From assembly GCA_009784525.1 (NCBI GenBank), contig WRBM01000016.1:1-38414 (forward strand): DNA of 38,414 nt, read 5' to 3'. A program made the position numbers and the translations under genes. This document shows, piece by piece, positions 8,430 through 17,772 of the stretch; position 1 is the first letter of the stretch; each line of letters starts with the position of its first letter. A model generated the notes under the pieces. The model was not told the DNA's origin. It did no database searches and worked only from the letters and a program-made list of their open reading frames with translations. Source of the DNA: Erysipelotrichales bacterium. GTDB taxonomy: Bacteria > Bacillota_I > Bacilli_A > Acholeplasmatales > WRBM01.

Positions 8430-9067
8430 ATATCAATTTTAACTTGATATTTAGTAAAGTCAACAGCTAAAAAACGTTCGGAGACTTTGTTCCAATTTAT
8501 TAACTTAATAATGTTATTAATATAAAAACTACGCTTTTCTTTATATTGAAAGATATATGCATGTTCCCAATTATCAATAGCTAGAAGCGGAACTTTCTGA
8601 TCAATTAAAGGATTATAATGATCTTGATAACTTTTGATGTGTAGATTATTACAGATATCACAAGTTAAGAATACCCAACCAGAACCTTCTATTGCCATTA
8701 ATGCTTTCTTTAAAATTGCTTGAAGTGATTCCATAGAACCAAAGGCATCATTTATCGCTTTATTAAATTCGCTACAAATAGAAGTTTGGGAAGGACTTTC
8801 AATATTCTCAAAGAATAAGGTATGATTGTAGTAATTACTACCGGTATTCAAAAGTGGCAATTTAATGTATGGTGGTAAATCCTGATAATTATACAAAAGT
8901 ACATCAAGCGGATATTTTTTAAATTCGCTATAGATTTCCAGCATATTATTTAAATCTTTTGTAAACTTATTATAAAGCCTGTGGTAATGATTAACAAAAC
9001 TTTCTTCAGATAATAAAGGCTCTAAAGATTTAATGTTATATTTTAATTCAACGTTTTGATAACTCAT
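8426..9067 (-). CDS. iron/manganese superoxide dismutase family protein, divergent
   Basis: Residues 1–28 align without a gap to the N terminus of Fe/Mn SODs. The four metal ligands are present: His27 in NHYH, His82 in YYNHTLFF, and Asp165 and His169 in AIDNWEHAYIF. The substrate-site region GSGWVFL and a Gln in SYQDHYNPL also fit. The usual HHxxYV stretch after the first ligand is three residues shorter here (HYHRLY), which removes the conserved second-sphere histidine arrangement. It may still be an active dismutase, but the changed helix makes this uncertain. It is transcribed away from the YgjP-like gene, with about 30 bases between the two starts. Confidence 0.85.
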   Translation of the reverse strand: MSYQNVELKYNIKSLEPLLSEESFVNHYHRLYNKFTKDLNNMLEIYSEFKKYPLDVLLYNYQDLPPYIKLPLLNTGSNYYNHTLFFENIESPSQTSICSEFNKAINDAFGSMESLQAILKKALMAIEGSGWVFLTCDICNNLHIKSYQDHYNPLIDQKVPLLAIDNWEHAYIFQYKEKRSFYINNIIKLINWNKVSERFLAVDFTKYQVKIDI

Positions 9068-9097
9068 AAAAAAAATTCCTTTCTGTGTGGTGATAAA

Positions 9098-9793
9098 ATG
9101 CGTTTTATTTATCGTGATTTAGACTTTCATTGTCAGATAATCTATAAGGACAATAAGAATACTTATTTGCGTTTTAAAAAAGATATCTGTGTAATCACAA
9201 CAAATTATCGGATAACTGAAAATCAGATTCGTGAGATACTGATTAACAACTACGATTATATCCAAAGACTCTTTCAAAAAAGGTCGAATTATGAGCCTGA
9301 AATAAAAAATAATTTTGATGAATTATTATTATGGGGTAAAACTTATAAACTGGAATTTTCCAAAGAGGAAGACTTTTACTCCATTATTGATAAGCGAATT
9401 ATTCTGGGTATAAAGAGTAATTCCTTAACCGCAATTAAGACTAAGTTAAAAAAACTTTATCAGGAAGAAGTTAATCGTTATTTAAGAATACATAAAGTAA
9501 GACTTTTAATGCTTTTCAAAAACCCATTACTTAAACCCGAATACAAAGTAAAATATATGAAGCGAGCTTTTGGATTATGCACGCCAAGAAAAAACTGTAT
9601 CACCTTAAATTACTATTTAGCGGCTCTTCCGGAAAAGTATTTGGAAAGTGTAATTCTTCATGAAATTGCTCATTTTTTCTTTATGAATCACCAAAGAGAA
9701 TTTTATCAGCTTTTGGAAACTGTCTCACCAAATTGTAAAAAGTTAAATAAAGAATTAAAAAAGCTCTATAAAGATTTACCATTATTAGATTAA
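9098..9793 (+). CDS. YgjP-like (DUF45/M48-type) zinc metallopeptidase
   Basis: The protein has the zinc-protease signature HEIAHFFFMNHQREFYQLL near residue 190. The HExxH supplies two histidine ligands, and NHxxxF is the usual third region of DUF45 proteins. The upstream part KRAFGLCTPRKNCITLNYYLAALPEKYLESVILHE is also the family pattern (SWGSC..NxxL..LP). There are about 231 residues, normal for the family. I chose ATG 9098, after GTGGTGAT; an upstream in-frame codon lacks a binding site and would overlap the divergent gene. Substrate unknown. No signal peptide, so cytoplasmic. Confidence 0.88.
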   Translation: MRFIYRDLDFHCQIIYKDNKNTYLRFKKDICVITTNYRITENQIREILINNYDYIQRLFQKRSNYEPEIKNNFDELLLWGKTYKLEFSKEEDFYSIIDKRIILGIKSNSLTAIKTKLKKLYQEEVNRYLRIHKVRLLMLFKNPLLKPEYKVKYMKRAFGLCTPRKNCITLNYYLAALPEKYLESVILHEIAHFFFMNHQREFYQLLETVSPNCKKLNKELKKLYKDLPLLD

Positions 9794-9833
9794 TTTTATG
9801 TTATAATCTTATATATAGAAAAGGTGACTATAG

Positions 9834-12332
9834 ATGATTTCCTTGAAAAATATCAAGAAGAACTATTATTCGGGTCGTAAAACTGTTGAAGCACTCAAAA
9901 ATATAAATATTGATTTTCCCGATACGGGTTTAGTTTTTGTTGTTGGTAAAAGTGGTAGCGGTAAAAGTACACTCTTAAATATTATTGGTGGCTTAGATCA
10001 GATGACCGAAGGTGAAGTCATCATTAATGGTGTCTCAACTAAAAAATTTAAAAAAACCGATTTTGATGCTTTTAGGAATTATTATGTTGGTTTTGTGTTT
10101 CAGGAATTTAATTTAATAGATGAGGCTACTGTTTACGATAACGTTAGTATTGCTTTAAAAATTCAGGAAAAGAATCATTCAGTCAATAATGTTGAAGATA
10201 GTTTAAATAGCGTTGAGCTTAATAATTTGGGCTATCGTAAACCAAATGAACTTTCCGGGGGACAAAGACAAAGAATCGCAACAGCGAGGGCTTTAATCAA
10301 AAATCCGCAGATTTTATTAGCTGATGAACCAACAGGGGCACTTGACTCTAATACTGGCGATAATCTAATTAAAACCTTTAAAATGATTTCCAAAAAAAGA
10401 TTGGTAATTGTTGTTTCTCACGAGACAAGTCATGCTTATCGTTTTGCGGATCGGATTATTGAACTTAAAGACGGAGAAATTGTTAAGGACATTGTTAGGC
10501 AACAAGAACAAAAAGACTCAGTCGAAAAGTTTGATGAGCGCCTATTTAAAATTGCGCCTAATAGTGAATTAAAAGACCTGGAGTTTTTAAAGCCATTATG
10601 GGAAAATGGTAAGAATAATTTCTTATGTCTTTCCAGCGAAGTAAATAAAATGATTTTGGCTTATCCGGAAGCTTTTGATAAGCTAGTCGATAAAAACAGC
10701 GAAAGTGAAGCTTTTATTGCTTATGAAAAGCCAAAAGATTTATTGGTTTTGGAAAAATTAAAGTTACCGAAAACCGGAATTACTCTTAAAGAAACTAGTC
10801 GGATGGCATTTATAAGTATTAATAAAAAACGAATCCGCTTCGGTCTTTCTTCATTACTTGCGACTTTAACTCTGGCTTTTTTATTTTTAGTTTTATCGAT
10901 ACAAATGTTATCATCAAGTCGAATTTTCATGAACACATTAGAACAAACTGCCATTGATGCGGTTTTTGTCAGTAAGGTTCGTGATCATTGGTTTCAACCA
11001 ATTGAAGACGAAGATATTAATCTCTTGAACACAAAAAATTATGCTAGGTTTTACGAAACACTTATCCATCCTTTATGGGGAGCTAATCAAGACTTTCGAT
11101 CACCAGATGTTTTTCATAATTTTAGAGGTATAGCAGAGATTAACAATATTAATAATATCGGTATGCAAGTTGTGGCTGGTAGTCCAGATTTTACCAATTT
11201 TAATGAAATTATTATTTCGGATTTTGCGGCTAAATGGCTAAATTATTATGGCTTTGTTGGTTATGACAATGGTATGAGTATTATCAGTAAGCCACATTTT
11301 CATGATTTGGTTGGTACAAAAATTCTTTTAAATGAACAATTATACCTGATTAGAGGACTTTATCGGAGTCATTTTGAAAGTCATGCCGAAACTCGAAATT
11401 TCTTTAACTTCCGTGACTTTCATTTTTCAACAATTTTTGTAAAAGATGCTTTCTTGGAAGCTGATAATAATTTGTTTTCACATGTTATCGATTTGAATAT
11501 TACTCTCGACTTTAGATTTGGCGTCCGTTCGCAAATCAACAGTAACCTTTCCAGCAATGAAATAACGGTACCTATAGATATAGTTAATGTGATTAGTAAT
11601 CAGTTTTTTAGTAATTCGGAAGATGCGCTAAATTATCTAAATACAGAGCGAAACGGCCGCTTACATCTAGATATCTTTGGCGCAAACCAACAAGGTCATT
11701 GGACTTCATTTTCCGGGCAATTTAATGTTGTGGGAATCAATAATTTACCAGGTTTTTTTATTGAAATAAGCCAAACATTATTAGAAGATAATTTTCGTAG
11801 TGTACGGGAAAGCTATCATTTGTTAATTGATAGGAATGAACTTAATCTCGCAAGGATAAGTCAGCTTAACGCCGAAAATTTATTTATAACGCTGACACCA
11901 AATGATAATATGATATTTATGCTTGATCAGATGCTTAGTGACATGCGTTTAGTATTTTCCGTTTTAACAATTGTTTTTGCGATCTTTTCTGGGTTGTTGA
12001 TAATGAACTTTATTGGTAGTTCAATCGGTTCAAGGCGAAAGGAAATTGGGATTTTAAGGGCTTTAGGTGCTAGAAACCGCGATGTCTTTAAGATTTTTAT
12101 CCATGAAATATTTTATCTTGTCATCTTTGTTGCGATTTTTGTCAGTTTATTAACGAGAATTTTATTTATATCAATAAATGCTGGTTTCCACGATGTTGTT
12201 TTATTACGTTTTAACTTTTTAAGTATTTTGCAAATATTATTGATTAGCTTTATCTTTTACTTTTTAGCATCTTTCTTACCGCTTCAATCAATTATCTGGA
12301 AAAAACCTCTGGATAATATCAAAAGAGAGTAG
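9834..12332 (+). CDS. ABC transporter, ATPase fused to FtsX/MacB-like permease (first of a pair)
   Basis: Residues 1–215 form an ABC ATPase of the MacB/LolD type. Walker A is GKSGSGKS (38–45), the Q-loop is FVFQEFN, the signature is LSGGQRQR (141–148), Walker B is ILLADEP (161–167) and the switch His is in VVSHE. After a linker of about 115 residues there is a transmembrane helix (about 335–360), an extracellular domain of about 340 residues, and three C-terminal helices with the FtsX-like SIGSRRKEIGILRALGARNRD. Proteins of this class act as mechanotransmitters or export peptides and lipids rather than import solutes. It starts after AAGGTGA and is followed seven bases later by a paralogue. 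TATAAT at 9802–9807 is a likely -10. Confidence 0.93.
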   Translation: MISLKNIKKNYYSGRKTVEALKNINIDFPDTGLVFVVGKSGSGKSTLLNIIGGLDQMTEGEVIINGVSTKKFKKTDFDAFRNYYVGFVFQEFNLIDEATVYDNVSIALKIQEKNHSVNNVEDSLNSVELNNLGYRKPNELSGGQRQRIATARALIKNPQILLADEPTGALDSNTGDNLIKTFKMISKKRLVIVVSHETSHAYRFADRIIELKDGEIVKDIVRQQEQKDSVEKFDERLFKIAPNSELKDLEFLKPLWENGKNNFLCLSSEVNKMILAYPEAFDKLVDKNSESEAFIAYEKPKDLLVLEKLKLPKTGITLKETSRMAFISINKKRIRFGLSSLLATLTLAFLFLVLSIQMLSSSRIFMNTLEQTAIDAVFVSKVRDHWFQPIEDEDINLLNTKNYARFYETLIHPLWGANQDFRSPDVFHNFRGIAEINNINNIGMQVVAGSPDFTNFNEIIISDFAAKWLNYYGFVGYDNGMSIISKPHFHDLVGTKILLNEQLYLIRGLYRSHFESHAETRNFFNFRDFHFSTIFVKDAFLEADNNLFSHVIDLNITLDFRFGVRSQINSNLSSNEITVPIDIVNVISNQFFSNSEDALNYLNTERNGRLHLDIFGANQQGHWTSFSGQFNVVGINNLPGFFIEISQTLLEDNFRSVRESYHLLIDRNELNLARISQLNAENLFITLTPNDNMIFMLDQMLSDMRLVFSVLTIVFAIFSGLLIMNFIGSSIGSRRKEIGILRALGARNRDVFKIFIHEIFYLVIFVAIFVSLLTRILFISINAGFHDVVLLRFNFLSILQILLISFIFYFLASFLPLQSIIWKKPLDNIKRE

Positions 12333-12339
12333 GTGGAGT

Positions 12340-14898
12340 ATGATTACTTTAAAAAATATAACTAAAACTTACTTCACGAAAGAAGGGGTTAGTTTTCGAG
12401 CTATCAATAATATTTCTTTGCAGTTTGCCCAATCAGGTTTTGTTTTTATCCTTGGTAAGAGTGGTAGCGGAAAAACGACGATTCTTAATTTATTAGGGGC
12501 TCTTGATAAGGTCGATCAAGGTGTTATTACTTTCGGCGATAAAGTTTTAAGTGAAATGAAAAACTCACAACTAGATAGTTATCGGAATTCCTATGTTGGT
12601 TTTATTTTTCAGCACTATAACTTAATTCCTAACTTTACGGTTTATGAAAATGTTCGAATTGCTTTAGATTTTAAACGAATCAACGATTTATCAATAATTG
12701 ACGAGTATGCTAAAAAATTAGAAATCAGCGATTTACTTTATAAGAAGGTTTATGAATTAAGTGGTGGCGAAAGACAAAGAGTAACGATTTTACGATCATT
12801 AGTTAAAAGTCCTCAGATTATTTTGGCTGATGAACCAAGCGGTGCTTTAGATTCAGTTACTGCTAGCATTCTTTATGATATGTTAAGTAAACTCTCTAAA
12901 ACAAAACTTGTCGTTGTTGTTTCCCATGATCGGGAAGTAGCAGCAAAATATGCTGATCGGATTATTGAAATTAAAGATGGGGAAATTTTTAAAGATCTTT
13001 CTACTAAGCCGAAAATAGATTCTGAAAAAAAATCAGAATTCATCGCAAATTCATTAATTAAAATCCCAGCTGGCAAAGAAATAAGTAACGATGAATTAGA
13101 TTTTATTAATGATTATTTAAGTAAAAATGCCAGTGAAACATTTATTTCAATCGAGACAAATGAAAATAAAGTTAAAAGTTTAAACCCGCATTTAGCCGAA
13201 ACTATTAAAAAAGAAAATGAAGAAGAAACTTACGAGCAATATCGTTATCAAGCGGATAATTTTATCGCCAATCAGTTTATTAAAACTAAAATGAAGTTAA
13301 AGACGGTTGCGAAACTTTCTTTAAAAAACTTACAACTTAAACGTTTTAAGTTAGTTCTGACAATTATATTAACTTTTATTTCCACTATTTTATTTATGTT
13401 TAGCCACGATCTTCGAAACTTTGAAATCAGAAGGGCGACTACTGATACGATAGAACGTTATCAACATCATTATGTTCCTTTTAGAATCGAAAATATCAAT
13501 GCTTTAAATGGCATTTACGATGAATTTCCGGATTTTACTTATGTCAGATCATTTTTAATGCCTCAGAGTTTTGATAATCCTTATAATTACTTTGGCAATC
13601 TTTTTACAGACCGAATGATTTTTGGTTTTATTGAATATCAGGATATCAGTAACTTTGGACTTACTATTAAATATGGGAAGGCTGTAATTAATAATGATAA
13701 CGAAATAATTATCAGCGAGTTTACAGCTTTTGACCTAACAAAGGTATGGCGGGTGGAAATGTCAGAACTTATTGGCATGTCGCTTAGTTATTTAGGAGCA
13801 GATTTAACGATAGCTGGTATTTATCAAGCTGATATTGAGCGTTTTATGGGTAAAATAACTGATTTTCATTTTTTTAATAATGATTTTTTCCAACGAAGGG
13901 AAAGTTTATACGGACGTATCTTTGTTAATGATACCTTCTTTGAGACACAGATAAGGGCAGCTACTAATTTTGTTAGTTATAATCCTCAGTCAAATTTAAG
14001 AAGCATTTTGAATAACATTAATGTAAACACGGGCAGTATTACTGAATTATCAGGGGCACTGATAAATATTATCGATCCAAATCCGACTCTAAAAGGCCTA
14101 TATATTTCTACAGGACTTTATTTTGAACTTTTTAGAAGAGATGTTAATCTGCTACAACCACATGAAATTTTAGAAGATATTAATATTTTTAATGCCAATA
14201 ACTTATTAGAGATACAGACAGGTCGGGTTTTTAGTTTTTATCATATTGACCAAGGTTTTACAATTAGAGGTATATTTCAGGATTCTTCTATTAGAGCGTA
14301 TTTTACTCAGGAATATATTGAAGAAGTAAATCTTAACATCAATCGAGGTTTTGATATACTTTATATTGAAAGGGCATTTTTTCAACAAGATACAAGAAGA
14401 AAAGTCGATTTATTATTAGATAATCAAATAGTTTTTGGGCATCCAGCTCAAGAATTACTTTTAACCTTTGATTTAATAAGAGGTGGTTTATCGACATTTT
14501 TACGCTGGATGAGTTATATTATTACTGGTTTTGTCGTTATCTTGCTATATTCTTTTATTTCTTCTAGTATCATAGCTAGTAAAAAACAAATTGGTTTACT
14601 CAGGGCTTTAGGAGCTAAAAACAGTGATATCTTTAAAATATTTTTAGTGGAAACGATTATTTTTATGGGACTTTCTTTAGCCTTTATTAATGTCTTATAT
14701 AATATAGCGCGAATAATTCTTAACAATCAGTTGAGTAGACCATTTGATATTACCGTTATTTTTGTTTATTTTAATATTCAGACGATTATTTCGACAATTG
14801 GTCTAACATTAATTACTATTTCAATTGCTTTATTAGTGCCCATGATTAAGATTTTCAGAATGACACCAATTGATGCGATTAATGAAAAAATTAAATAG
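12340..14898 (+). CDS. ABC transporter, ATPase fused to FtsX/MacB-like permease (second of a pair)
   Basis: This paralogue of the preceding gene has the same domain order. The ATPase has Walker A GKSGSGKT (39–46), Q-loop FIFQHYN, signature LSGGERQR, Walker B IILADEPSGALD and VVSHD. A linker, one transmembrane helix near residue 335, a large extracellular domain, and three C-terminal helices with SSIIASKKQIGLLRALGAKNSD follow. The extracellular domain differs strongly from that of its neighbour, so the two likely form a heterodimer or handle different ligands. It begins seven bases after the first gene, behind GGTGGAG, so the two are co-translated. Substrate unknown; bacteriocin or antimicrobial peptide resistance is one family role. 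Confidence 0.92.
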   Translation: MITLKNITKTYFTKEGVSFRAINNISLQFAQSGFVFILGKSGSGKTTILNLLGALDKVDQGVITFGDKVLSEMKNSQLDSYRNSYVGFIFQHYNLIPNFTVYENVRIALDFKRINDLSIIDEYAKKLEISDLLYKKVYELSGGERQRVTILRSLVKSPQIILADEPSGALDSVTASILYDMLSKLSKTKLVVVVSHDREVAAKYADRIIEIKDGEIFKDLSTKPKIDSEKKSEFIANSLIKIPAGKEISNDELDFINDYLSKNASETFISIETNENKVKSLNPHLAETIKKENEEETYEQYRYQADNFIANQFIKTKMKLKTVAKLSLKNLQLKRFKLVLTIILTFISTILFMFSHDLRNFEIRRATTDTIERYQHHYVPFRIENINALNGIYDEFPDFTYVRSFLMPQSFDNPYNYFGNLFTDRMIFGFIEYQDISNFGLTIKYGKAVINNDNEIIISEFTAFDLTKVWRVEMSELIGMSLSYLGADLTIAGIYQADIERFMGKITDFHFFNNDFFQRRESLYGRIFVNDTFFETQIRAATNFVSYNPQSNLRSILNNINVNTGSITELSGALINIIDPNPTLKGLYISTGLYFELFRRDVNLLQPHEILEDINIFNANNLLEIQTGRVFSFYHIDQGFTIRGIFQDSSIRAYFTQEYIEEVNLNINRGFDILYIERAFFQQDTRRKVDLLLDNQIVFGHPAQELLLTFDLIRGGLSTFLRWMSYIITGFVVILLYSFISSSIIASKKQIGLLRALGAKNSDIFKIFLVETIIFMGLSLAFINVLYNIARIILNNQLSRPFDITVIFVYFNIQTIISTIGLTLITISIALLVPMIKIFRMTPIDAINEKIK

Positions 14899-14921
14899 TT
14901 TAGCAAAAAAGTGAATGAAAC

Positions 14922-14950
14922 TTGACAAATAATATAAAATATATTATACT
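14922..14950 (+). promoter_or_regulatory. sigma-A promoter of greA
   Basis: TTGACA at 14922–14927 and TATACT at 14945–14950 are separated by exactly 17 bases, 46 bases before the greA start. This is the best consensus promoter in the window. Confidence 0.85.
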
Positions 14951-14996
14951 AATTAGATGTGACTTATAATATACCATTTAAGGGAGAGAATAAATT

Positions 14997-15473
14997 ATGG
15001 CAATAAACCGTAATGTTTTTGAAATGACAAGTGAAGGTCTGCAAGAGCTGAAAAGTGAACTGGAAAGGCTAAAAACTGTCGAGCGTAAACGTAACATCGA
15101 AGTTTTAAAGGAAGCTAGAGAGCAAGGCGATTTATCGGAAAATGCTGATTATGATGCGGCTCGTGATGAGCAAGCAAGAATCGAAGCAAGAATTTCTGAG
15201 ATTGAAAATATTATCAAAAATGTCAAAATCATTAAAAAAGATACAACTGATATCGTTACTATCGGGAAAAAAGTCGAGATTCTTTTTGAACATAATAAAA
15301 AAACGGAAACTTATGCGATTGTTGGTAGCATCGAAGCAGATCCGTTTTTAAAGAAGATTTCTAATGAATCACCGCTTGGTAAATCAATTATTGGTAAAAG
15401 AGTTAACGAACAATCGGAATTCATTAGTGAAACTGGTAAAGAATTTAAAATTACAATCGTAAATATTCAATAA
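14997..15473 (+). CDS. greA: transcription elongation factor GreA
   Basis: GreA inserts a coiled coil into the secondary channel of RNA polymerase and stimulates cleavage of backtracked transcripts. The 158 residues match the family. The N-terminal coiled coil holds MTSEGLQELKSELERL and the loop-tip acidic signature ENADYDAARDEQ. The C-terminal FKBP-like domain includes SPLGKSIIGKRVNE. The binding site GGGAGAG precedes the ATG. It has its own strong promoter. It ends directly against the minus-strand sigK gene with no visible terminator. Confidence 0.97.
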   Translation: MAINRNVFEMTSEGLQELKSELERLKTVERKRNIEVLKEAREQGDLSENADYDAARDEQARIEARISEIENIIKNVKIIKKDTTDIVTIGKKVEILFEHNKKTETYAIVGSIEADPFLKKISNESPLGKSIIGKRVNEQSEFISETGKEFKITIVNIQ

Positions 15474-16142
15474 TTATTCCAATAATTCCAGATATAATTT
15501 CATTAACGCTCTTTTTTCAATCCTTGAAACATAAGAGCGACTGATTTTATATTCATAAGCAATTTCTTTCTGGGTTTTGATTTTACGGTTGTTTATACCG
15601 TAACGCAATTCAATAATATCTAGTTCGCGTTCGGTGAGCACTTTTAAAGCCTCTTTAAGTTTTTGACTGGAAGCATCACTAATCAGACTTTTTTCTAAGT
15701 CGATTGTCTCATCTTTGACGACATCCATTAAGATAACTTCATTGCCTTCTTTATCAGAGCCAATCGTAGAATTTAAGTACATATTATTGTGATTTTTATT
15801 CGATCTTAGCTGCATTAGTATTTCATTTTCGATACAACGGGCTGCGTAAGTAGCAAGTTTATTGGTCGCATCGAATTTATAAGTATCTACAGCCTTGATT
15901 AAGCCGATTATCCCGATACTTAAAAGGTCGTCTTTTTCTTCATTGGTGTTTTCAAATTTCTTGACGATATGGGCAACTAACCTTAAGTTATGGAGAATCA
16001 GCTTATTACGGGCATTCATATCTTTATGTTTAAACTGATAAAGATATTTTTCTTCCATTTCTGGTGTAAGTTTTTCCGGGTATGATTCACTTTTTAAAGC
16101 TCCGAGAAATGGAAAGATTAGAAAAGACAAAAAATCAAACAA
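15474..16142 (-). CDS. sigK: sporulation RNA polymerase sigma factor, SigK type
   Basis: This 222-residue sigma-70 family protein has sigma regions 2 and 4. Region 2 reads ARNKLILHNLRLVAHIVKKF, then DLLSIGIIGLIKAVDTY and KLATYAARCIENEIL, the SigE/SigK hallmark; AHIVKKFENT favours SigK. Region 4 has TQKEIAYEYKISRSYVSRIEKRALMKL. SigK drives late mother-cell genes in sporulation. The first 25 residues are hydrophobic (FDFLSFLIFPFLGAL), as expected of a membrane-bound pro-sequence removed by SpoIVFB. The start is a TTG behind GGGGGAAT. The gene is uninterrupted, unlike B. subtilis sigK. SigE is the alternative but less likely. Confidence 0.88.
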   Translation of the reverse strand: MFDFLSFLIFPFLGALKSESYPEKLTPEMEEKYLYQFKHKDMNARNKLILHNLRLVAHIVKKFENTNEEKDDLLSIGIIGLIKAVDTYKFDATNKLATYAARCIENEILMQLRSNKNHNNMYLNSTIGSDKEGNEVILMDVVKDETIDLEKSLISDASSQKLKEALKVLTERELDIIELRYGINNRKIKTQKEIAYEYKISRSYVSRIEKRALMKLYLELLE

Positions 16143-16187
16143 AAATTATTCCCCCTATAGATTAATAAGAATGCGAGGTGCGGATTT

Positions 16188-16754
16188 ATGATCGAACACT
16201 TTTTAAGAAGTAAAAATTTTATTCCTAATGATATAGCCGACAGCATTCATAATATTGATTATGCTAAATTATATGAAGATGGTTTTCGATTAATTCTTAC
16301 AGATTTAGACAATACGCTGATTGCTTACGACGAAACCATGCCAAATGAGTCACTTCATCTTTGGAAACAAAAAGTTGAAGAGATTGGATTTGAGGTCATA
16401 GTTGTTTCTAATAGCCCTAAAAGGCGGGTCAGAAAGTTTAGCGAAGAGTTAAAGGTCAAATATCGGGCTAAGTCTTTAAAGCCTTTAAGAGGCGGTTTAA
16501 AAAGAGCAATTAAAAGTGCTCAGAATAAACACCCGAAGAGTGAGATTATCATGATTGGTGATCAGATTATGACAGATGTCTTTGTGGCTAAACGTCATGG
16601 GATTCACGCTATTTTAGTTAAAGCAATAAAGAAGAAAACAGAGATTTGGATTACTAGGATGAATCGAAGAATCGAAAGAAGAATCATTAGAAAAATCGAA
16701 AAAAAAGACAAAGAAGCTTTTGAAAAGTTTTTTAAAGAATATAACGATGAATAA
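16188..16754 (+). CDS. yqeG: YqeG family HAD phosphatase
   Basis: A HAD-superfamily hydrolase of 188 residues. Motif I is LILTDLDNTLIAYD near residue 36, motif II is VVSNSP, and the later motif is IMIGDQIMTDVFVAKRHG. Family members (PGP-like phosphatases) dephosphorylate small substrates; the exact substrate in Firmicutes is unknown. It overlaps yqeH by eight bases and heads the yqeG–yqeH–yqeK–rsfS run. The C terminus is unusually basic (NRRIERRIIRKIEKKDKE), which might favour RNA or ribosome contact, though that is inference. Confidence 0.92.
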   Translation: MIEHFLRSKNFIPNDIADSIHNIDYAKLYEDGFRLILTDLDNTLIAYDETMPNESLHLWKQKVEEIGFEVIVVSNSPKRRVRKFSEELKVKYRAKSLKPLRGGLKRAIKSAQNKHPKSEIIMIGDQIMTDVFVAKRHGIHAILVKAIKKKTEIWITRMNRRIERRIIRKIEKKDKEAFEKFFKEYNDE

Positions 16755-17772
16755 AAAATGTTCAGGTTGTGGTTCGCTATTGCAAACCAAAGATAGTAGC
16801 TTAGTCGGATATTTGCCGGAAACAGTTTTTAATGAGCAAAAAAATTCTATTTGTCAGCGCTGCTTTAGAATTAAGCATTATAATGAAAGTTCAGTTAATA
16901 AAAAGGATTCCTTTAAAAAAGTCCAAAATGTTCTTGAGAAGAATGCTCTTTTTGTTTATATTTGCGATGTCTTAAATTTTGATCCGCAATTTTTTAAATC
17001 TGTTTTTCAAGATAAAAAGGCTGATGTTATATTTGTTGTTAATAAGGCTGACCTTTTCAAAAAAGCCTTAAAACTTTCTAAGTTAGAAAGTTACTATCAT
17101 CAGACTATAACTAAATTTTATCCGATCAAGCAGAGCTTTTTAGTTTCAGCTTTGAATGTCTATGGTTTAAATCAACTTAAAAAGGGTTTAATCAAAGAAG
17201 CTAATGGGCGCACTATTTATTTTATTGGGACGGTTTCTTCTGGTAAATCTAGTCTTTTGAATCGGCTAACAGAGAGTAACACTCTAACTGTTTCAAAAAG
17301 CCCAGGTACAACGCAAGAATTTGTCGGTCTTAAAAAAGGTAATATAAAATTCTTTGATACGCCTGGTTTAACTAATCAGGCAGAAATCACAAATTATCTA
17401 TTACCAGAAACACTTAATAAAATTATAGCCGCTAAAGCTTTCCGACCAAAAGCTTATCAGCTTAAAGGCGAACAAACGATTTTTGTTGGTGATTTCTTTT
17501 TTCTTTCCTTGATTGAAGGAGAAAATATCAATATTGTTTTTTATTTTAGCCAGCTTTTGAATTATCATCGTTCTAAATTAGAGAATACAGAAAAAAATCG
17601 ACTGAAAATAATTAGTAAGGAATATAGTTATCAAGAAGTAACTATTAAAGAGAATAAAGCAAAAAGTTTTCAGATTAATATTTTAGGACTTGGTTTAATC
17701 GAAATTTTTGGAGTATGTAAAATAAAGATCACTCTTCCAAAAAATGTAGGAGTTGTCAAAATCAGTGAATAA
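16747..17772 (+). CDS. yqeH: circularly permuted ribosome-assembly GTPase YqeH
   Basis: YqeH takes part in 30S subunit assembly. The N-terminal zinc finger has CSGCG and CQRCF pairs. The GTPase motifs come in permuted order: G4 NKADLF first, then G1 GTVSSGKSSLLNRL, then G3 FFDTPGL. A C-terminal domain of about 110 residues follows. The start chosen is the ATG at 16747, which gives 341 residues and begins just before the zinc finger. It overlaps yqeG by eight bases, so translation is probably coupled. Confidence 0.95.
   Translation: MNKKCSGCGSLLQTKDSSLVGYLPETVFNEQKNSICQRCFRIKHYNESSVNKKDSFKKVQNVLEKNALFVYICDVLNFDPQFFKSVFQDKKADVIFVVNKADLFKKALKLSKLESYYHQTITKFYPIKQSFLVSALNVYGLNQLKKGLIKEANGRTIYFIGTVSSGKSSLLNRLTESNTLTVSKSPGTTQEFVGLKKGNIKFFDTPGLTNQAEITNYLLPETLNKIIAAKAFRPKAYQLKGEQTIFVGDFFFLSLIEGENINIVFYFSQLLNYHRSKLENTEKNRLKIISKEYSYQEVTIKENKAKSFQINILGLGLIEIFGVCKIKITLPKNVGVVKISE

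Noticed and set aside
8971-9000. Loss of the first metal ligand in the superoxide dismutase-like protein
   Set aside because: A gapless N-terminal alignment places His27 at the ligand position; the change is a three-residue deletion just after it.
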